A stretch of DNA of 64,000 bases, taken from IMG/VR virus record IMGVR_UViG_3300032265_001314, positions 1 through 64,000 of that record. One strand, written 5' to 3'. Made by a program: the position numbers and the translations under genes. Below are positions 58,737-64,000 of this stretch, one piece after another (position 1 is the first letter of the stretch; each line of letters begins with the position of its first letter). Under the pieces are notes generated by a model. The model did not search any database. It worked only from the letters and a program-made list of their open reading frames with translations, and was not told the DNA's origin. The DNA comes from a virus.

Positions 58737-59959
58737 TTGTCCTCAATCTTTTGAAGTGTTTCTGCAAATCTAGTTTCTGCTCTAGATATATAAAAATCAT
58801 ACAGATTTTTCTTAGCAAAAGCTAAATTATAATCAAACCTGTGCCTGCTATTAATCCATAATTGTTTTGTTCTTTCAACGTCTGTTAACAATAAAAGATT
58901 ATCAGTTATCGCTTTATACATACGATCTATGGGGTTTTTTATTAAATCATAGCTGTGATCTATTATATCATCAAATACGTCTATACCTATGTCTCTTAGG
59001 AATTTAACAGATCCATTGCTAGAAATCATTATTGGAAAGTTGTATGCGTAGATGCTGTTCAGCGTTTTTTCAGTTATGTTAAAAGCAGGTTCGGTATACG
59101 AAGTCTCGCCTATCAATTCAACAAATGATTGCTTATAATATGCAGACAAGCTGTTCTTAAAATTACTCACATTATCATTGTGTGATAATCCGTATATATC
59201 TTTACTATCATTTATAAAAAGTTTACTGCGTTTGAATCTCTTAAATCCATTCTCAAATAAATCTCTTATTTCTGTTTGATCCTCAGTAAATTGCCAATTT
59301 GTTGTTTTAAGTAGATTTTTAATCTCTTTTTGGAACATACAAGATATCATTCCATTTTTCTCTAATCTTAATCCATATAGTAGAGAAACCAACATAGCCC
59401 TCGGATGTCTTAATCCTCTGTTCAAACAGACAAAGCTGTATGGGCTATTCATATCTTTTTCTGTTATGGGATCTAATGCTTTATATTCTAGCATCTGATT
59501 TGTTATATCGCCACCCCACGGAATTATATGTAGATTGGGATAGTCATCGTAGTATTGTTCGATATTTTCTAGACTCGTAAAGAAAATAAATTGTTTATCA
59601 TCAAACATTTTAAAAAGATATCCTAAATTTTTTGCCATATCAGGAATCTTATCAACCCAAGGATTAAACTGTGACGAAGTTAAATGATCTTTGATTCCAA
59701 CCATCACTAAATCATTTTTAATTTCATTTAAAATTTGATTTCGAAATTCCATTTCAGGATGCTCAATAATATGTTGATTGTATCTTTCTTGACCATATTC
59801 GTCTATATCATACCAATTATTGGGTTCGTAATGAATAAAATTAGGATTAAGTATTGCACTCCAAATATATAATTTATCGTGTGGAATCTTTATTTGACTA
59901 GCAAATTTAAGAAATAACCTCATGGTAAAATTGTCATTTGGTGGTCGATGTACAAACAT
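58733..59959 (-). CDS. Glycosyltransferase-like protein of marine-phage type
   Basis: 408 residues, Asn/Asp/Phe-rich. The C-terminal segment SYTEPAFNITEKTLNSIYAY, FLRDIGIDVFDDIIDHSYD resembles a family found in marine phages and some bacteria, sometimes annotated as glycosyltransferase. No DxD motif could be assigned with confidence. Confidence 0.6.
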   Translation of the reverse strand: MFVHRPPNDNFTMRLFLKFASQIKIPHDKLYIWSAILNPNFIHYEPNNWYDIDEYGQERYNQHIIEHPEMEFRNQILNEIKNDLVMVGIKDHLTSSQFNPWVDKIPDMAKNLGYLFKMFDDKQFIFFTSLENIEQYYDDYPNLHIIPWGGDITNQMLEYKALDPITEKDMNSPYSFVCLNRGLRHPRAMLVSLLYGLRLEKNGMISCMFQKEIKNLLKTTNWQFTEDQTEIRDLFENGFKRFKRSKLFINDSKDIYGLSHNDNVSNFKNSLSAYYKQSFVELIGETSYTEPAFNITEKTLNSIYAYNFPIMISSNGSVKFLRDIGIDVFDDIIDHSYDLIKNPIDRMYKAITDNLLLLTDVERTKQLWINSRHRFDYNLAFAKKNLYDFYISRAETRFAETLQKIEDK

Positions 59960-59969
59960 TAATAGTGCT

Positions 59970-60224
59970 TCACCCAGGATTTTGATTTATATAATCATTT
60001 ACCTCTTCGTCTAATCGATCAAAACAAGAAGTGGCAAAATGTCCAATAATAATTGCCGATGGAATGAGTATTGATTTATCTTCTAATCCTAAAGACCATA
60101 GTATATAATATACAGAAAAGATGAATGGAATTTTGTGAAAGATAAAAATACCTATAAGCCATAATAAGAAATTTGGTTTAGTATCAGCATCCGCTCTCTT
60201 CTGTATCTTTTTTTCTTTTTCCAT
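59970..60224 (-). CDS. Small membrane protein
   Basis: 84 residues, basic start (MEKEKKIQKRAD), two hydrophobic segments (about 19-38 and 50-68) and acidic end. It overlaps the end of its upstream neighbour by 41 bases, lowering confidence in the exact start. Confidence 0.6.
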   Translation of the reverse strand: MEKEKKIQKRADADTKPNFLLWLIGIFIFHKIPFIFSVYYILWSLGLEDKSILIPSAIIIGHFATSCFDRLDEEVNDYINQNPG

Positions 60225-60537
60225 ATTTGATAAGCTCCGTTAATTTCTTATTGCGATAGTCTTGCTCTGCTCTAGCGATTTTTTTATCATCCACTAAACG
60301 AAGCATTGAAAAGTACTCTTTGGCTTTGGACCAACCCAAAAGGAAACTTCTTAGCTCTTCTGCTGTACCGCGGGCTAATTCTATATTGCGTGTGTATACA
60401 GGTAAGGAATCATCTTTTGCTATCAATGCTAATGAGGGTGTACCAAATACTTCACTAGACTGTAGCTCAAAACCTTGATGGAGACAGAATGTTTCGAGCT
60501 CTTTTAAAACCCGGTAGTGGACGGCTGTAGTAGTCAT
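60184..60537 (-). CDS. Unknown small early protein
   Basis: 117 residues. LRSFLLGWSKAKEYFSMLRL has a FLLxW element but inside the protein, so membership in the LLRW family is unclear. Basic C-terminus. Early promoter and GAGGAG precede ATG. Confidence 0.7.
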   Translation of the reverse strand: MTTTAVHYRVLKELETFCLHQGFELQSSEVFGTPSLALIAKDDSLPVYTRNIELARGTAEELRSFLLGWSKAKEYFSMLRLVDDKKIARAEQDYRNKKLTELIKYGKRKKDTEESGC

Positions 60538-60560
60538 ACTAGTGCTCCTCTGTATTATTT

Positions 60561-60588
60561 AATATAACACATTACTAAATAGTGTCAA
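60561..60588 (-). promoter_or_regulatory. Sigma70-like promoter
   Basis: TTGACA (60588-60583), a 16-base spacer and TATATT (60566-60561). The -35 overlaps the stop of the tiny gene upstream. Confidence 0.75.
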
Positions 60589-60683
60589 TACAAATAAGGG
60601 ATAAGGCATAGCATAATACCCACTGTAACTGCCATCCAGTTGATGGCCAATAGCACGAATAGAGTCTTTATAAAATTTATCAT
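60585..60683 (-). CDS. Tiny membrane protein
   Basis: 32 residues, MINFIKTLFVLLAINWMAVT then VGIMLCLIPYLY, almost all hydrophobic. The promoter -10 lies 7 bases ahead of the ATG. Missed by length cut-offs but well placed behind its own promoter. Confidence 0.6.
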   Translation of the reverse strand: MINFIKTLFVLLAINWMAVTVGIMLCLIPYLY

Positions 60684-60689
60684 ATTTTA

Positions 60690-60718
60690 GTTATAACACT
60701 AATCAGATCAGCAGTCAA
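60690..60718 (-). promoter_or_regulatory. Sigma70-like promoter, leaderless geometry
   Basis: TTGACT (60718-60713), a 17-base spacer and TATAAC (60695-60690), ahead of the ATG at 60683. Confidence 0.65.
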
Positions 60719-60739
60719 GCAAAAGACCCCGCTGTAGTA

Positions 60740-61060
60740 TTATCTAGATCCCGACACTTTAGAATTGGCAGCAACGGCACCTTGATAAATCCTTTGCGCT
60801 TTTGACATCAGCTTGTCGGTTAGTGTTGGTGGTTTATATTCTGGATCAGTTAGCTGTTGGACGAACGCATTTCCGAATGTAGCAAGAGGATTTGGAGTCT
60901 TGGGGTCGTCTACATCATCAGGACTATTTGGATTCTTCAGAGGTTTTTTATTTTGGTAGCGAGAGTTATATTTGTCCACGGCACGTTGCAGATAAGCGGC
61001 TTTATGCAGCTTATCTGGATCAATATCGTAATACTCTTCTGTAAACTCTTTAGCTCTCAT
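60740..61060 (-). CDS. Unknown late small protein
   Basis: 106 residues. MRAKEFTEEYYDIDPDKLHK, a Pro/Asn/Asp-rich middle (KNPNSPDDVDDPKTPNP) and a helix. The N-terminus is of the MRxxEF kind seen in other late proteins here. Possibly virion-associated. Confidence 0.65.
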   Translation of the reverse strand: MRAKEFTEEYYDIDPDKLHKAAYLQRAVDKYNSRYQNKKPLKNPNSPDDVDDPKTPNPLATFGNAFVQQLTDPEYKPPTLTDKLMSKAQRIYQGAVAANSKVSGSR

Positions 61061-61065
61061 AGCTG

Positions 61066-61073
61066 TATTTATC
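61066..61073 (-). promoter_or_regulatory. Late promoter octamer GATAAATA, leaderless
   Basis: Predicted +1 is the A of the ATG at 61060. Confidence 0.55.
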
Positions 61074-61078
61074 CTGCT

Positions 61079-62167
61079 TTAAATTTTAAAGTGTTCTACT
61101 ATCTCTGGGAATATCTTCTTCCAGTCCAGCTTACGGGCTGCATCGTGATATTCTATATACTGCATAAATTTAGCATATTCCGTTGGATCAAATTTATCCA
61201 TTAATCTCGATTCATAAGATTCAATTCCATATTTTTCTATTATCGCTTGCTGTAGTGTAGGAGGAATGCATCTTAGATTCATTATTCCAGTCGCCGCATG
61301 ACCTTTCTTAAACCAAAATTTAGGTTTTACAGAAGGTATATCTTTTAGGAAATCGCAAACCCATTCGTTATATTCTTTTATATAGAATATATTAAATGGA
61401 TTCACTGTGAAACTGATACTGAAATTTTTGTTATCAGTTTTTAAATTTGTAAATTTCCATAAATTTTCCTTTACTTGATTCCATTGGAGAGGCCATCTTA
61501 TATAATTAAAATGATCACCTGTACCATCTATACTAAAATTTATTTTGATGCCTTTGAAAGAAAGCAAAAGATCCAGGGTAGGTTGATCAGGAAATATACT
61601 ACCATTAGTGATATAATTTATTATTATATCTTGTGGGTTCTTGATGTTCTTAAGTATCTCTGTATGTGTATTAGTCTTGAAAGGTTCTCCACCAAAGAAA
61701 TTTATAATTTTAACTTTATCAAAATCAATGAGATCATTGATAGCAGCAATAGCATTGGTCAAATTAACACGAGGCGGGGCCGCTGTTAAACCACCCAAGG
61801 TCTTTTGATTATACTCTCGCCAAGTAGTACTTGTCCAAGGGCCACACATTATACAAGCTGCATTACAAGTATCATCTATCTGTATTTCTATTTTAGTAGG
61901 ATCTCCAGATTGGATATCAGGATCATTAAATTCAACAAGATCAAATCCTTTTTGCCTTGGAGATATAATACCTTTCTTTTCGACATTATAACAGTAAGAA
62001 CACTCAGGTATCCAATCAGTTACTTCAGCTAGCCGAGCCTTTTGCTCTTGTACAGCCTGTTTATCAAACACGCTAATATCTGTGTTTTTAATCCAACAGC
62101 ATGATTTGACCTTATCAAAGTTGAAGTTGTATTGATTGGATAAAAAGACGCAAAAAGTATTTTTCAT
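61079..62167 (-). CDS. Twitch-type radical SAM protein B
   Basis: 362 residues, paralogue of the plus-strand gene at 56548 along its whole length: CNAACIMCGPWTSTTW core, FFGGEPFKTNTHTEIL, SIDGTGDHFNYIRWPLQW. N-terminal Cys (SCCW, CSYCYN) may bind an auxiliary cluster. Leaderless late start. The two enzymes probably act on related substrates. Confidence 0.88.
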   Translation of the reverse strand: MKNTFCVFLSNQYNFNFDKVKSCCWIKNTDISVFDKQAVQEQKARLAEVTDWIPECSYCYNVEKKGIISPRQKGFDLVEFNDPDIQSGDPTKIEIQIDDTCNAACIMCGPWTSTTWREYNQKTLGGLTAAPPRVNLTNAIAAINDLIDFDKVKIINFFGGEPFKTNTHTEILKNIKNPQDIIINYITNGSIFPDQPTLDLLLSFKGIKINFSIDGTGDHFNYIRWPLQWNQVKENLWKFTNLKTDNKNFSISFTVNPFNIFYIKEYNEWVCDFLKDIPSVKPKFWFKKGHAATGIMNLRCIPPTLQQAIIEKYGIESYESRLMDKFDPTEYAKFMQYIEYHDAARKLDWKKIFPEIVEHFKI

Positions 62168-62172
62168 ACGGA

Positions 62173-62180
62173 TATTTATT
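62173..62180 (-). promoter_or_regulatory. Late promoter octamer AATAAATA, leaderless
   Basis: Predicted +1 is exactly the A of the ATG at 62167. Confidence 0.55.
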
Positions 62181-62188
62181 GATAAAAA

Positions 62189-62265
62189 TGGCGACCTCGG
62201 AGCGATTCGAACGCCCGACCCAGGGAGTAGAAATCCCTTGCTCTATCCTGCTGAGCTACGAGGCC
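62189..62265 (-). tRNA. tRNA-Arg (UCU)
   Basis: 77 bases with encoded CCA. Acceptor GGCCTCG/CGAGGTC, D stem GCTC/GAGC, anticodon arm AGGGA-TTTCTAC-TCCCT, T-arm GGGCG-TTCGAAT-CGCTC, discriminator G. UCU reads AGA/AGG, frequent in this AT-rich genome. Confidence 0.95.
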
Positions 62266-62297
62266 ATAATATAATAATAACTAATAAATTAAAAATG

Positions 62298-62873
62298 TCA
62301 ATGGAAATTGAAAAGATAATTTACTCTACTTTTTGCCATATTTTTAAGTTTTTTCATTCCACCAGCAGAGATTCTAAATTGCCAAGAATCATCTCTATCA
62401 ATTATTCGTTCTAGATTTCCAAAAATAGATCCCTTGATATAAGTTGATCTATTTCCTGCTTTGTACTGCTGCCTTATTTTTTCGTAAGCATCTTCGAATT
62501 TTTGTTGGATAAAAGGGTCAGAAAAATCATATATCTCAGTATTTGTAACTACAGCAAAATCATCATTATAATCAATATGATATTGTGTTTGTAATTTTTG
62601 ATACAAATGCGTATCTCTGTAAGCTAAACTAATTAATTCCTCTCCATGGATAACACCTACCGTATGGGGACTTGTTGATCCGTTCTTTCTAGATTTGATT
62701 TCGACTTTGAGTGCCGGTATATCAACCCCTTTTCCGTTTGATATTCCAAAACCTTTATTCCTCATTTCTTTTTCAAAATAGCGACCATTATTACCATTAG
62801 ATTGAGAATAGGGGACTTGGTCGCCTACATTTATTGCATTCCTAAGTTTTTTTAGTTTGATTTTTGTGCTCAT
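62298..62873 (-). CDS. PD-(D/E)XK restriction-like endonuclease
   Basis: 191 residues. NGRYFEKEMRNKGFG gives a helical Glu, GKGVDIPALKVEIKSRK the Asp and ExK pair; resembles MvaI/BcnI-type nucleases. No companion methylase adjacent. SD GGAG precedes ATG; both an early promoter and a TATAAATA lie in the leader. Confidence 0.72.
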   Translation of the reverse strand: MSTKIKLKKLRNAINVGDQVPYSQSNGNNGRYFEKEMRNKGFGISNGKGVDIPALKVEIKSRKNGSTSPHTVGVIHGEELISLAYRDTHLYQKLQTQYHIDYNDDFAVVTNTEIYDFSDPFIQQKFEDAYEKIRQQYKAGNRSTYIKGSIFGNLERIIDRDDSWQFRISAGGMKKLKNMAKSRVNYLFNFH

Positions 62874-62911
62874 TTATAATACTCCGTAGGTATTTTTTAA
62901 TAATAGCATAT

Positions 62912-62919
62912 TATTTATA
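62912..62919 (-). promoter_or_regulatory. Late promoter octamer TATAAATA
   Basis: Exact consensus, about 40 bases ahead of the ATG at 62873. Confidence 0.5.
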
Positions 62920-62972
62920 TTGCTCAAATCTTTTTATTATCGCGGAGTAGACCCCGCTGTGGCTTATTCTAT

Positions 62973-63000
62973 AAGATAGCATCTATCGTGCTAATGTCAA
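62973..63000 (-). promoter_or_regulatory. Sigma70-like promoter upstream of the nuclease
   Basis: TTGACA (63000-62995), a 16-base spacer and TATCTT (62978-62973). A 100-base leader with a GC-rich hairpin follows. Confidence 0.6.
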
Positions 63001-63845
63001 GCTTTTTTCATTTTAACAGCAGGACTCTTAGCAACAGGTGCTGTTACTGGAGCCGGAGGTGCTAGGACTATCTTATATCCGCGTGGGAAGTCAATACCCC
63101 AGCTTCTCATTTCTCTTATCTCAGCCTTCACACCTTCTATATCCTTCGCCGAGATCTCCCACTCAACATTACCTCTATCCATTATATAGAAAATCTGTTC
63201 ACCTGGTTTAGGTTTCTCTGTAGGTAACGGTAAACTTGGTTTGGTATATTTCTCTTTTGTTGCTACGCCTGCAGGTGGAGTTAGTGCTACAGGTTTCGCG
63301 CGACCTACTATCCTCACATTCTCAGGACGGAAACTAATATAACTTAGCTGGCCTTTGTTTTCAACTGCATTCTTATAAACAAATCCATCTATCCCCATCT
63401 TTTCTAATAGATTGATAAATTCACCTATGAATTCTTCTGGACGCATCCATTCTCGCCAATAACCCCTGATGGCATTATTAGCAAACCAATCTAGTGTCCT
63501 CTCATTTTTTTGATATCGATAAGCTGTTGCCCTAGGATCTTTCTTTATGTCCTTTATCCAACTAGCTATCTTTATCATATTTCCTGTGCTGGGATCCTGT
63601 TGATCCACATAGTCTTTAACTGTCACTGGATTGTTTATACCTAGATCTAGTTTATATAGGTAGCCTGTAGTGATACCTTTAAAGCGTGGATCTTCTGCTG
63701 TTAGATAATCTAATCGCTCTTTTGCTGCTTGCTCAGATCCAAAATGGCTGAAAGGTTTAAACTTGCCAATACGTGGGCGGAAACTGCCGTGGAAAGCTGC
63801 TACTTCATCTAATACTGATTCGGATATGATCTCATGGAATTTCAT
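62997..63845 (-). CDS. ADP-ribosyltransferase-like protein
   Basis: 282 residues. AAFHGSFRPRIGKFKPFSHFGSEQAAKER, then LYKLDLGINNPVTVKDYV and GIDGFVYKNAVENKGQLSYISFRPENVRI, follow the order of the ART fold in phage polyvalent proteins (His/Gly strand, hydrophobic core strand, end strand with Glu). The C-terminal third is a Pro/Lys-rich linker and small domain. It could modify host proteins after injection as T4 Alt does; catalytic Glu not certain. Confidence 0.72.
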   Translation of the reverse strand: MKFHEIISESVLDEVAAFHGSFRPRIGKFKPFSHFGSEQAAKERLDYLTAEDPRFKGITTGYLYKLDLGINNPVTVKDYVDQQDPSTGNMIKIASWIKDIKKDPRATAYRYQKNERTLDWFANNAIRGYWREWMRPEEFIGEFINLLEKMGIDGFVYKNAVENKGQLSYISFRPENVRIVGRAKPVALTPPAGVATKEKYTKPSLPLPTEKPKPGEQIFYIMDRGNVEWEISAKDIEGVKAEIREMRSWGIDFPRGYKIVLAPPAPVTAPVAKSPAVKMKKA

Positions 63846-63849
63846 ACAG

Positions 63850-63857
63850 TATTTATA
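63850..63857 (-). promoter_or_regulatory. Late promoter octamer TATAAATA, leaderless
   Basis: Exact consensus; +1 within one base of the ATG at 63845. Confidence 0.6.
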
Positions 63858-63870
63858 GTTGGTGTTTTAA

Positions 63871-64000
63871 TTAGCGATATAGTTTATTATAGACCTCGAC
63901 TATAGATCTCCGTATATCTTCGATATTGTTAGGCATAGTAGTTTTTACATAATCTCTAGGTGGTATGAGTCCCAGAGATTCATAGGAAACTACTAAATCA
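63871..64000 (-). CDS. 3' end of a gene entering from the right edge
   Basis: The last 42 codons read DLVVSYESLGLIPPRDYVKT and end IVEVYNKLYR then TAA. No family can be assigned from this part. Confidence 0.55.
   Translation of the reverse strand, partial: DLVVSYESLGLIPPRDYVKTTMPNNIEDIRRSIVEVYNKLYR

Noticed and set aside
1-64000. CRISPR arrays, insertion sequences, rRNA genes, integrase or attachment sites
   Set aside because: None seen: no regularly spaced repeats, no transposase or integrase motifs, and no duplication that looks like an att site.

Overview
The window looks like about 64 kb of a large tailed-phage genome (T4-superfamily style, dsDNA) that infects an alphaproteobacterium, probably marine. 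Reasons: most genes lie on the minus strand, are tightly packed and often overlap by ATGA or GTGA. T4-type late promoter octamers (nnTAAATA) precede many genes. There are virion genes (beta-helix tailspike, PAAR-like spike tip, peptidase M15 tail protein, glycine-zipper proteins), an endolysin and phage nucleotide metabolism. The alphaproteobacterial link comes from a permuted two-piece tmRNA and a metallophosphoesterase/glycosyltransferase pair of alphaproteobacterial type. No ribosomal protein, rRNA, CRISPR array or insertion sequence was seen.

Layout. 0-1.3 kb: secreted endolysin and permuted tmRNA. 1.3-3.7 kb: M15 peptidase and PAAR-like protein. 3.6-7.8 kb: Sm-like protein, glutaredoxin, nrdB, nrdA. 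8-18.7 kb: nucleotidyltransferase, tailspike, glycine-zipper proteins, PD-(D/E)XK exonuclease, lipoprotein and a His/Cys-repeat protein. 18.8-20.7 kb (plus strand): HNH nuclease and radical SAM protein. 20.7-25.3 kb: large structural-type protein, a gene with an in-frame amber codon, Bax-inhibitor-like protein, a compact CUA-anticodon tRNA, peroxiredoxin, tRNA-Pro and tRNA-Ala. 25.3-31.8 kb: small membrane and unknown proteins, a RimK-like ATP-grasp ligase, an exoribonuclease. 31.8-39.8 kb: one nine-gene block with CsgF, CsgG, two curlin-repeat proteins, FecR, CHASE2-adenylate cyclase, PlcP-like phosphoesterase, GT4 glycosyltransferase and an alpha/beta hydrolase. 39.8-43.7 kb: PaaK-like ligase, two methyltransferases, a YhhQ-like transporter, an MBD4-like glycosylase. 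44-56.5 kb: small early genes (including a family ending in LLRW), split RNA repair enzymes, AAA+ ATPase, subtilase, phosphoesterases, TilS. 56.5-64 kb: two twitch-type radical SAM proteins, a PP-loop protein, a nuclease, tRNA-Arg and an ADP-ribosyltransferase-like protein.

The most unusual content is (1) the nine-gene curli/FecR/cyclase/lipid-remodelling block, which reads as a phage-borne programme for changing the host surface, and (2) a translation set: permuted tmRNA, TilS, four tRNAs, and a 72-nt CUA-anticodon tRNA with tRNA-Pyl-like geometry. A nearby gene has an amber third codon after a strong ribosome-binding site, which suggests TAG can be read as sense. Two promoter classes are clear: TTGACA-16/17-TATAAT ahead of early-type genes and RNAs, and late octamers, about eight of which place the predicted +1 at or within one base of the start codon (leaderless mRNAs).

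Functions are assigned from motifs read by eye. No database search was run, so family names are judgements and expression or function is inference.
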